Assembly (NCBI GenBank): GCA_027074805.1
Contig: JALTCK010000009.1
Location: 1 to 11,539 of the forward strand
DNA length: 11,539 nt
Origin: Thermococcus sp.
Lineage (GTDB): Archaea > Methanobacteriota_B > Thermococci > Thermococcales > Thermococcaceae
Direction: 5' to 3'
Shown: positions 5,872-11,155 of the stretch, piece by piece
How the letters are laid out: each line of letters starts with the position of its first letter
Numbering within the stretch: position 1 is the stretch's first letter
Notes under the pieces: generated by a model
The model's input: only the letters and a program-made list of their open reading frames with translations
Database searches by the model: none
Told to the model about the DNA's origin: nothing
Program-made: the position numbers and the translations under genes

Positions 5872-6919
5872 TGGAGCTCTCTTCGTCATCGTAAAGTTCT
5901 TTTCTTACCTTTATCTTTTCTTCAAACCCTTTTGAGCCCTCCAGCGTCTGGATCCTGAACATGTAGCTCTTGTACCAGTTGTAGGACGGCTTGACCTTCA
6001 CCGGGAGGAGCTTCCACGCCCTCGTCTCCTCCTCATAGCCCCAGTTGACGTACTCGTTGAAGTTCCTGATGATGTCAGTTATGACGACGCTAAACTCATT
6101 GAGAAGCAATCTTTGAATCTTGCGCCACTTGTCAAGGGAGCTTTCCCTCCTTGTTATGCCGAAGTATCCAGCGCAGCCGGGCCCCTTGAGGGTCGCTATT
6201 CCCCTTCCGACAAAGGCCCTTATCGCTTCAACGGTCTCCGGCGGGTCAGTGATAAAGGTGTCGAACTTGTGGAGCGCGTAGTCCGGAAGTGGCTCCCTCA
6301 GGTCGAAGGTGAACATCTCGATATTCTCATAACCGAGCTCGTCGGCGGTCTTCTCAATGAACTTGACAAGGCGCTCATCGATGTCGAGGACGGCTATCCT
6401 CTTAGGGAGTCCTGAGAGCATCAGTGCTATGCTGGTCAAATCGTCGTCGCCGAGGACGAAGACCTCCTTGTTCTCGAGGTCGCCGCGGGTGTGCATCAAA
6501 GCTATCCTCGCGACGGTCGTCTCCGGCGTTACGTAGGCCTGGTCGAAGTCATGCTTCGGCTGCGGGCGGTTCTTGACTATCTCCCTGAACTGCTCGAGAA
6601 GGTCGCTGAAGGCCGAAAGCTCCACTGTCTTGCCCTCGCAGTGGGAGCAGGTGTAGTCCTTCCTCGCGCCGATTCCGTACTTCTCCACCAGCCTCTTCCC
6701 GCTCTCGGTCAGGACGACGTTCGGGCCGTCAAATGCTATGTAGCCCATCTCATGGAGAGTTGTCATAACTGCCATAACGAGCGGGAGCGGTTCCTCGCTG
6801 AGATCGACGATCCTCCACACGTCACCGCTCGCCTGTACCGCACTCAGAACGTTCTCGATGGTTCTCTCGTAAACCGGAATGCTCGTCTTCTCTTTAACCT
6901 TTTCTACTATCCTCATCAT
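5864..6919 (-). CDS. bpsA: N4-bis(aminopropyl)spermidine synthase (branched-chain polyamine synthase)
   Basis: BpsA transfers aminopropyl groups from decarboxylated S-adenosylmethionine to spermidine, making the quaternary branched polyamine that stabilises nucleic acids at high temperature. The protein is 351 aa from the ATG at 6919, the same length I recall for T. kodakarensis BpsA. The N-terminal part (about 1-85) is winged-helix-like, followed by CSHC (91-94), then a Rossmann-type transferase domain. The signature GDDD is at 157-160, with Asp159 matching the catalytic residue reported for T. kodakarensis. DPPET follows at about 225-229. The C-terminus DDEESSTT is acidic and probably flexible. 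The start was chosen from GGAGGTG (6932-6926) ending 6 nt before the ATG. GTG at 6928 lies within that site and is rejected. ATG at 6916 is a possible alternative. Its promoter is divergent from the PP-loop gene, and its stop codon lies inside the toroid gene. Confidence 0.95.
   Translation of the reverse strand: MMRIVEKVKEKTSIPVYERTIENVLSAVQASGDVWRIVDLSEEPLPLVMAVMTTLHEMGYIAFDGPNVVLTESGKRLVEKYGIGARKDYTCSHCEGKTVELSAFSDLLEQFREIVKNRPQPKHDFDQAYVTPETTVARIALMHTRGDLENKEVFVLGDDDLTSIALMLSGLPKRIAVLDIDERLVKFIEKTADELGYENIEMFTFDLREPLPDYALHKFDTFITDPPETVEAIRAFVGRGIATLKGPGCAGYFGITRRESSLDKWRKIQRLLLNEFSVVITDIIRNFNEYVNWGYEEETRAWKLLPVKVKPSYNWYKSYMFRIQTLEGSKGFEEKIKVRKELYDDEESSTT
5897..5934 (+). terminator. T-rich terminator for the toroid gene, inside the 3' end of bpsA
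   Basis: On the plus strand, 26 nt after the stop codon, a T-rich tract runs across sequence that encodes the Lys/Glu-rich C-terminus of BpsA on the other strand. It is the first credible stop signal for the plus-strand transcript. Confidence 0.5.
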
Positions 6920-6970
6920 CGCAAACACCTCCAGAAGCCCCTGGTTCGTGGACGGGGTTAGGGCGGGCTT

Positions 6971-6978
6971 CTTTTAAG
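6971..6978 (-). promoter_or_regulatory. TATA box of bpsA
   Basis: The minus strand reads GGGAAAACCTTAAAAGAAG, a BRE-like purine tract followed by CTTAAAAG. Transcription should start near 6948, leaving a leader of about 29 nt that carries the GGAGGTG ribosome binding site. Confidence 0.6.
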
Positions 6979-6993
6979 GTTTTCCCAGCGGCA

Positions 6994-7002
6994 AGTTTAA
7001 GA
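6994..7002 (+). promoter_or_regulatory. TATA box of the PP-loop gene (probably leaderless mRNA)
   Basis: GCGGCAAGTTTAAGA looks like a BRE plus TATA box. Counting about 27 nt from its centre puts the transcript start at or within a few nt of the ATG at 7026, so the mRNA is probably leaderless. GGAGG at 7007-7011 is 14 nt from the ATG, too far to serve it, and may lie upstream of the transcript. Confidence 0.5.
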
Positions 7003-7025
7003 GGTTGGAGGCCGATCTTCTCCCG

Positions 7026-7766
7026 ATGATAAACCCTATAGGAGACGATTTCATTAAAAGGTACCGGCTGGAATACAACCTCAGTGCCCTTGAAAGGGTC
7101 AGAGAAATCACCGGGAAAGAGGCATATTCAAGGCTGAGGGCCCTCATCGAGTACCGCCTGACCGGAAAGGAATTCGACCGCTTCCCAACGGGCGTTAAAA
7201 TAGCTCTCGCGTTCTCGGCCGGCTCCGACAGTACCGCTTCCCTCAAAATCCTCCGTTGGGCAGGATTTGATGCAGTACCGATAACCGCAAAACTGCCCCA
7301 GATGGACGAGGAAACCCTCGAAAAGGCCCGCTCCGCCGGGGCACTACTCGTTGATGTGCCAGATTACGAAGAAGCTATGCAAGAACTAATCGAGAAGGGT
7401 GCCCCAATCTGCGGGCGCTGTCATTCAATGGTTATGGGGGCGGTTGAAAAAAAGGCGAGGAAACTCGGGATAAACACGCTCGCCTCCGGTGACCTGCTGA
7501 GCTCGGGCCTCATCTCGATTTACGAGAAAGACGGTCTCGTTGTTCTTAACCTCCCGGCTTTTCTTGCGCTCGACAAGGGAGAAATCGTTGATATAATCGG
7601 AGGGAGTTACGACCTGAAGTTTGGGTGCCCACTCCTCTGGAAGCTTTTTAAAAGAGCTCCATCTGTAAAAAGGCTCTCCCTCCAGCGCGTTCTAAGGGAG
7701 ACGAGGGCTAAAGCTCTTCCTCCAGATATGGCCAAAAAACTAATACTTGATATACTATCGCGCTGA
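7026..7766 (+). CDS. PP-loop superfamily ATPase with CxxC, possible tRNA/cofactor sulfur-transfer enzyme
   Basis: PP-loop enzymes adenylate their substrate, often a tRNA base before thiolation. This 246-aa protein has the PP-loop SAGSDS at 64-69 within KIALAFSAGSDSTASL, the usual Rossmann beta-alpha start. Two cysteines follow in PICGRCHS (Cys129, Cys132) and a third in FGCPL (Cys201). The order PP-loop, then CxxC, then Cys recalls tRNA thiolases in which cysteines carry sulfur or bind an Fe-S cluster. It appears to belong to the archaeal group labelled as a PP-loop tRNA-modification subunit (COG2117-like), but I cannot confirm that. The substrate is unknown. The start ATG 7026 is preferred over TTG 7005 because of the promoter position. 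It is divergent from bpsA and 63 nt ahead of the MIP18-like gene, which has its own promoter. Confidence 0.75.
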   Translation: MINPIGDDFIKRYRLEYNLSALERVREITGKEAYSRLRALIEYRLTGKEFDRFPTGVKIALAFSAGSDSTASLKILRWAGFDAVPITAKLPQMDEETLEKARSAGALLVDVPDYEEAMQELIEKGAPICGRCHSMVMGAVEKKARKLGINTLASGDLLSSGLISIYEKDGLVVLNLPAFLALDKGEIVDIIGGSYDLKFGCPLLWKLFKRAPSVKRLSLQRVLRETRAKALPPDMAKKLILDILSR

Positions 7767-7780
7767 TTCCACATTCCTGA

Positions 7781-7796
7781 CCCAAAAGGTTTAAAT
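7781..7796 (+). promoter_or_regulatory. BRE/TATA promoter of the MIP18-like gene
   Basis: cccaaaagg followed by TTTAAAT (7790-7796) is a near-consensus Thermococcales promoter. Transcription should start near 7817-7822, just before or within the ribosome binding site AGGTGGTG (7818-7825) that serves the ATG at 7830. Confidence 0.75.
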
Positions 7797-7802
7797 CTGT
7801 CA

Positions 7803-7821
7803 ACCTGAAGTCCACTCAGGT
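7803..7821. promoter_or_regulatory. Inverted repeat between TATA box and start of the MIP18-like gene
   Basis: ACCTGA (7803-7808) and TCAGGT (7816-7821) form a perfect 6-bp inverted repeat with a 7-bp spacer, running from the TATA box to the predicted transcript start. A repressor bound here would block polymerase recruitment. The role as an operator is inferred. Confidence 0.4.
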
Positions 7822-7829
7822 GGTGTATA

Positions 7830-8360
7830 ATGGTCACTAAAGAAGAAGTTGAAAAGGTCGTTAAAGGAATTGTGAATGAGAATCTCGTAAAATCCATCGA
7901 GGTGGATGAAAAGGGTAACGTTACAGTAACCCTCGCGAAAGAGACCCCAGACATTGATAACGTCCTTATCAAACTTCACTCGGAGATTGGAAAACTCGAA
8001 GGTGTTGGTCTGATAACAATAAACCGCGAGAGGGAAGTTAAGGAAACAGAGAGCATGCAACTGACCAAGGAGATAATCCTCGAGAAGCTCAAGGAGGTCA
8101 TAGACCCCGAGATAGGCATCGACGTGGTCAACCTTGGCCTCATCTACGAACTCGAGCTAAGACCCGACAACACCGTATACGTAAAAATGACGATGACAAC
8201 TCCAGGCTGTCCACTTACAATGTGGATTCTCAGGGCTGTCGAGGACAAGATACTCGAGATTCCAGGCGTTAAGGATGCTGAAATCGAACTCACCTTTGAC
8301 CCTCCGTGGAGTCCAGACAGGATAAGTCCGGAGTACAAGAAGAGGCTGGGTCTCTACTGA
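7830..8360 (+). CDS. MIP18/DUF59 (SufT-like) protein with an extra degenerate N-terminal repeat, probable Fe-S cluster assembly factor
   Basis: Proteins of this family help assemble or deliver Fe-S clusters to target enzymes. The protein has 176 aa. The C-terminal half (about 76-165) is a full MIP18 domain with DPEIGIDVVNLGLIY at 92-106, TTPGCPL at 123-129 (conserved Cys127) and FDPPWSPDRIS at 157-167. The N-terminal half (1-70) has a similar secondary-structure pattern (helix, VDEKGNVTVTL strands, helix, GVGLITI strand) but lacks the DPE and Cys motifs, so it looks like a decayed second copy. Family members are usually about 100 aa. An internal ATG at 8055 would make just the conserved half, but its ribosome binding site is weak. 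Promoter and AGGTGGTG site support the ATG at 7830. The gene precedes ferredoxin, consistent with an Fe-S role. Confidence 0.82.
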   Translation: MVTKEEVEKVVKGIVNENLVKSIEVDEKGNVTVTLAKETPDIDNVLIKLHSEIGKLEGVGLITINREREVKETESMQLTKEIILEKLKEVIDPEIGIDVVNLGLIYELELRPDNTVYVKMTMTTPGCPLTMWILRAVEDKILEIPGVKDAEIELTFDPPWSPDRISPEYKKRLGLY

Positions 8361-8545
8361 CCTACTATATCTTTCAACCCTTTATTCAATGAACGTTCAT
8401 ATCACGGTCTTTGTTTGCCTGGAAGGAATCAAGTAAAAATTTAACCTGAGGTTTTCATAATTCCCGCTCCCTTTAGGTAATGCTGTAGAAAAATGGTCAT
8501 TAGAGTTCTTATCTTTAACATTGGACATCCCTCCACACTCCAACC
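8361..8545. other. Intergenic region between the MIP18-like gene and ferredoxin
   Basis: A T-rich tract at 8369-8385 probably ends the upstream transcript. A perfect 12-bp palindrome, ATGAACGTTCAT, lies at 8389-8400. AACCT-G-AGGTT at about 8441-8451 is a smaller inverted repeat. No credible gene is seen. A 41-codon open frame from ATG 8493 overlaps the ferredoxin promoter and start and has no ribosome binding site. Confidence 0.4.
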
Positions 8546-8563
8546 AATCGAAAACTTTATATT
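8546..8563 (+). promoter_or_regulatory. Strong BRE/TATA promoter of ferredoxin
   Basis: AATCGAAAACTTTATAT is identical over 17 bp to the protease promoter at 2028-2044. Transcription should start near 8583-8587, at or just before the ribosome binding site GGTGAT (8585-8590) for the ATG at 8596. An inverted repeat CCGGA/TCCGG (8566-8570 and 8582-8586) spans the gap between TATA box and start site. Confidence 0.75.
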
Positions 8564-8595
8564 CGCCGGAGTTCATCTAAATCCGGTGATGCGCC

Positions 8596-8799
8596 ATGGC
8601 TTGGAAGGTTGCGGTTGATCAGGACACATGCATTGGGGATGCTATCTGTGCTAGCCTCTGTCCCGACGTCTTCGAGATGAACGACGAGGGCAAGGCCCAG
8701 CCTGTTGTTGAGGTTATCGAGGATGAGAACCTCTACAACTGCGCCACTGAGGCAATGGAAGCTTGCCCAGTCAGCGCTATTACCGTTGAAGAGGCCTGA
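8596..8799 (+). CDS. 4Fe-4S ferredoxin with Asp cluster ligand
   Basis: This small cytoplasmic electron carrier accepts electrons from ferredoxin-linked oxidoreductases such as AOR (first gene of the window) and passes them on to hydrogenases or NAD(P)H-forming enzymes. It is 67 aa including Met and almost identical to P. furiosus ferredoxin as I remember it. The cluster ligands, numbered without Met, are Cys11, Asp14, Cys17 and Cys56. Asp replaces the usual second Cys in CIGDAIC, which in P. furiosus makes the 4Fe cluster convert easily to 3Fe-4S. Cys21 and Cys48 match the disulfide pair of the P. furiosus protein. The strong promoter fits an abundant protein. T. kodakarensis encodes several ferredoxins, and this one resembles TK1694. 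Confidence 0.96.
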   Translation: MAWKVAVDQDTCIGDAICASLCPDVFEMNDEGKAQPVVEVIEDENLYNCATEAMEACPVSAITVEEA

Positions 8800-8800
8800 A

Positions 8801-8845
8801 TTCCCTTTCTTGGCTTTTGTTTCCCAGTTCTTCTCTTTTCTCCTA
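8801..8845 (+). terminator. Pyrimidine-rich terminator of ferredoxin
   Basis: A long T/C-rich tract starts directly after the ferredoxin stop codon and contains several runs of 3-4 T, a typical strong archaeal terminator. Confidence 0.65.
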
Positions 8846-8877
8846 AAGTCTCTCGCGTTAAAACATAATACTCCAAA

Positions 8878-8912
8878 AGTTAAAAAGTAGAGAGAAACAT
8901 CGGAAAAACAAT
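8878..8912 (-). terminator. T-rich terminator of the nicotinate phosphoribosyltransferase gene
   Basis: Read on the minus strand, two runs of five T (TTTTTCCGATG and CTTTTTAAC) lie 12-45 nt after the stop codon. The convergent ferredoxin and nicotinate phosphoribosyltransferase transcripts are thus kept apart. Confidence 0.6.
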
Positions 8913-8924
8913 CTCCATACCCGC

Positions 8925-10106
8925 TCAAATATCCTCTCCCAACTTTAGTCCAAACCGATTTGCCTGCTCCAGCACGTACTCCCGTATCTCCCTTGCCTTC
9001 GGCAGTTCCGCGACTATCTCTCCGTTCTCTATGAGCGGCTTCAGGAGCGGCTCGACCTTTGCCCCGCAGACTGGACACTTTTCGAGCTTCTTGTCGGCCG
9101 GAACGCGGTGGTAGTGGCCGTTCTCGCAGCGGTATATCTGCTTCCTTCCGCTGAGCTTTCCGCGCTTGGTGACCGGTTTTCCCTCGACCTCTACTATATC
9201 GAGGGAGAAATCAACGGGTTTGGCACTTGCTATTGAGCCGCCGACACCGAAGGCATCGGCAACGTCGACTATCTCCGCTATGCTCTCCTCGTCCAGACCG
9301 CCGGAGACGAATATTTTAACGTTCTCGTGGCCCCTCAGGTCGAGCTCCCAGCGAACCTCTTCCACTATGCGCCTGAAATTGCCGCGCCTCGAGCCCGGTG
9401 TGTCCAGCCTGACCGCGTTGAGCCTCTCTCCGAGGGCTTCAGCCGCCATAAGCGCCTCGAACTTCTCGTCGTAGAATGTGTCCGCCAAGGCGGTTCTCGG
9501 AACCTCAGGGGGCATTACCTCGTCGTAGTACTTCCAGGCCTTCACCTGGTCACCCACCGTTATGATGAGGGCGTGTGGCATGGTTCCAACGGGCTTCTCG
9601 CCGATCATTTCCGCCCCCAGGACTCCAGAGACGCCGTCGCAGCCACCTATGAAGGCCGAGCGGTCTATCATCGGGGCTATGGCTGGGTGCATGTGCCTTA
9701 TCCCGAAGGAGTAGACTGGCTTGAACTTGGCCGCTATCTTGGTTCTCAGGGCAGCCGTGGCTATTCCGCTAGCCTGGCTGAGCATTCCCAGTAATGCGGT
9801 CTCATATATTCCGAACTCCTCGTAAAAACCCTCTACCTGGAGGACCGGCTCGTAGGGGTGAAATATCGTCCCCTCCGGCATTGCATAGACGTCCACGGGG
9901 AGGCCTTCAAGGAGTCTCGCGACCTCCTCTACTCCCGCCAGAACCCCCCACTTCCAGCCGTGGGGAAGGCTCGTCGTCGTTACATCGGCGAAGACCTTCC
10001 TGTGAATGCCCTTCTCCTCAAGGATCTTCTTCGTCCTGATGAAATAGACGTCCGTCGTTCTTCCGGCTTTAATATCGTTCTCGTGGGCGATGTAGAAGTC
10101 GTGCAT
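8925..10106 (-). CDS. pncB: Nicotinate phosphoribosyltransferase (archaeal, zinc-binding C-terminus)
   Basis: The enzyme joins nicotinate and PRPP to give nicotinate mononucleotide, with ATP hydrolysis, in NAD salvage. The protein is 393 aa from the ATG at 10106. Visible type II phosphoribosyltransferase motifs are GIRHMHPAIAP (about 135-145), GTMPHALI with His178 as the probable phosphorylated residue, RLDTPGSRRG (about 233-242), VSGGLDEESI (about 267-276) and FGVGGSIASAKP. The C-terminus has YRCENGHYH and KCPVCGAK (Cys327, His331 or His333, Cys344, Cys347), a zinc-knuckle arrangement like that of the Thermoplasma acidophilum enzyme. The start was chosen because GGTGAT (10116-10111) lies 4 nt before the ATG. 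GTG 10115 would sit within that site. Quinolinate phosphoribosyltransferases share the fold but are shorter and lack the zinc region. Confidence 0.92.
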   Translation of the reverse strand: MHDFYIAHENDIKAGRTTDVYFIRTKKILEEKGIHRKVFADVTTTSLPHGWKWGVLAGVEEVARLLEGLPVDVYAMPEGTIFHPYEPVLQVEGFYEEFGIYETALLGMLSQASGIATAALRTKIAAKFKPVYSFGIRHMHPAIAPMIDRSAFIGGCDGVSGVLGAEMIGEKPVGTMPHALIITVGDQVKAWKYYDEVMPPEVPRTALADTFYDEKFEALMAAEALGERLNAVRLDTPGSRRGNFRRIVEEVRWELDLRGHENVKIFVSGGLDEESIAEIVDVADAFGVGGSIASAKPVDFSLDIVEVEGKPVTKRGKLSGRKQIYRCENGHYHRVPADKKLEKCPVCGAKVEPLLKPLIENGEIVAELPKAREIREYVLEQANRFGLKLGEDI

Positions 10107-10136
10107 TTTAATCACCAGCGTTGATTATACTTCTGG

Positions 10137-10150
10137 ATTTAAAGGGTTTC
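10137..10150 (-). promoter_or_regulatory. TATA box of pncB
   Basis: The minus strand reads AGAAACCCTTTAAATCC, a BRE-like tract followed by TTTAAAT (10143-10137). Transcription should start near 10113-10118, giving a very short leader that includes GGTGAT. Confidence 0.65.
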
Positions 10151-10188
10151 TGGGCAAATGATACCATTCCGTAGTGTCGAGATAAATT

Positions 10189-10220
10189 ATCCCATCACGA
10201 GCCGGGATGTTTAAATATAA
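10189..10220 (+). promoter_or_regulatory. Possible distal promoter and inverted repeat between pncB and the lipoprotein gene
   Basis: TTTAAATATAA (10210-10220) is a good TATA box and is preceded by an inverted repeat ATCCC/GGGAT (10189-10193 and 10204-10208). If used on the plus strand, transcripts would start near 10240 and carry a leader of about 105 nt to the lipoprotein ATG. Confidence 0.4.
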
Positions 10221-10296
10221 CAAAACCCAAACTAAAAGTAAATCAAAGACACGAAGATAGTTACATGGTGTTGATAAATCCTGGGGGTAATGGTGG

Positions 10297-10307
10297 ATGT
10301 GTAAATA
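10297..10307 (+). promoter_or_regulatory. Possible proximal TATA box of the lipoprotein gene
   Basis: GGATGTGTAAATAAC resembles a weaker TATA box. It would start transcripts near 10329, ahead of the ribosome binding site GGTGAT (10338-10343). Which of the two candidates is used cannot be told from sequence. Confidence 0.35.
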
Positions 10308-10346
10308 ACTCATCACTATCCGGAAACTACGAGCTCTGGTGATCGC

Positions 10347-11096
10347 ATGCTCCCCCGAAAACTCCTTCCCCTCATCCTAATAGCGATGGTATTTGCGGCC
10401 GGTTGTATAGGTGCTCACGGCCATAAGGATACGCCAACCATCTCACTGAGGCCCATTGCATGTCCAGCTGGGAAAAACCTGACCCTCGTTAACGATGCCC
10501 GCAGTGTAACGCCTAAAGACCCTGCCTACAGGCTCGCCGTGGATCTCATGAGAGGCGAACTAGAGGAGGCCAAGGCCCTTTATCGTGTCGCAGCATCCAA
10601 AAAGGAGAATGAAAACGCCTTAAGGTCGCTGTCCAACATTTCCCGCCTGTTGCTCAGCGATTCCACGGTTTTGAATGAAACAACGATCAGGATTGGCAAC
10701 GCGACCTACGATTACATCGTCCTCTCCGTTTATGACTACGATGACCCACACTGTGAGGGGGACGTAAAGTTCTCACCCGATATCTTCAGGGTGAACGATG
10801 TAACAGCCAGGTTAATCCCCTCCAATTGGACGAGAGGAACGGCAACCTACACCGGGATACCCTACAGCACTTACGTGGTGAGGATCGGGAACGAGACCTG
10901 CAGGGTGCGTTTCACTGAGCTTTCCACCCTTATCCTACCCTACCTCAGGGCGAGCGACTACATCCTCCTTATCAATGGTGGGGAAGACCGGCTCTGCAGG
11001 ATGCGAGGGAGCCTGTATACGATACACTTCGGATTCTTTAAGAAGGATTCCGAAGAAAGAAAGGAAGTGTCGCTCCTACTTGTGAGAAGGGGATAA
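10347..11096 (+). CDS. Predicted secreted lipoprotein of unknown function
   Basis: I do not recognise a family. The 249-aa protein starts with a lipoprotein signal: MLPRKLLPLILIAMV, then the lipobox FAAGC with Cys20 as the lipidation site, so the mature protein should be anchored to the outside of the cell membrane. The ectodomain has six N-X-S/T sequons (NLT, NIS, NET, NAT, NWT, NET) and four further cysteines (IACPAG, PHCEGD, ETCRVRF, RLCRMRG) that could form two disulfides. The part around residues 55-110 is probably helical, and the rest looks beta-rich. The start is supported by GGTGAT at 10338-10343. It is convergent with a membrane-anchored protein gene that enters from the right edge, so two surface proteins lie side by side. 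Confidence 0.75.
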   Translation: MLPRKLLPLILIAMVFAAGCIGAHGHKDTPTISLRPIACPAGKNLTLVNDARSVTPKDPAYRLAVDLMRGELEEAKALYRVAASKKENENALRSLSNISRLLLSDSTVLNETTIRIGNATYDYIVLSVYDYDDPHCEGDVKFSPDIFRVNDVTARLIPSNWTRGTATYTGIPYSTYVVRIGNETCRVRFTELSTLILPYLRASDYILLINGGEDRLCRMRGSLYTIHFGFFKKDSEERKEVSLLLVRRG

Positions 11097-11155
11097 AATC
11101 GGCTCCCCGGCGAATAAGGGTCACGGAGGATTCCTGTCAACCTGATCCGAAGGGC

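Noticed and set aside
6913..6919. ATGATGA, like a C box of a C/D guide RNA, at the bpsA start
   Set aside because: No CTGA D box follows at a suitable distance. The sequence is explained by the tandem start codons of bpsA.
6113..6961. Two plus-strand open frames (100 and 156 codons) opposite bpsA
   Set aside because: bpsA on the minus strand is certain. These frames result from its codon bias, and neither has an archaeal start context.
8400..8405. TATCAC, half of the Thermococcales glycolytic regulator motif TATCAC-N5-GTGATA
   Set aside because: The second half reads TTGTTT at the right spacing, so there is no palindromic site.
8493..8618. 41-codon plus-strand open frame upstream of ferredoxin
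   Set aside because: It overlaps the ferredoxin promoter and start codon and has no ribosome binding site of its own.
9327..9794. 155-codon plus-strand open frame opposite pncB
   Set aside because: Antisense shadow of pncB with no ribosome binding site and an unnatural composition.
10125..10316. 63-codon minus-strand open frame upstream of pncB
   Set aside because: It runs through the pncB promoter and the candidate lipoprotein promoters, has no ribosome binding site, and its composition looks random.
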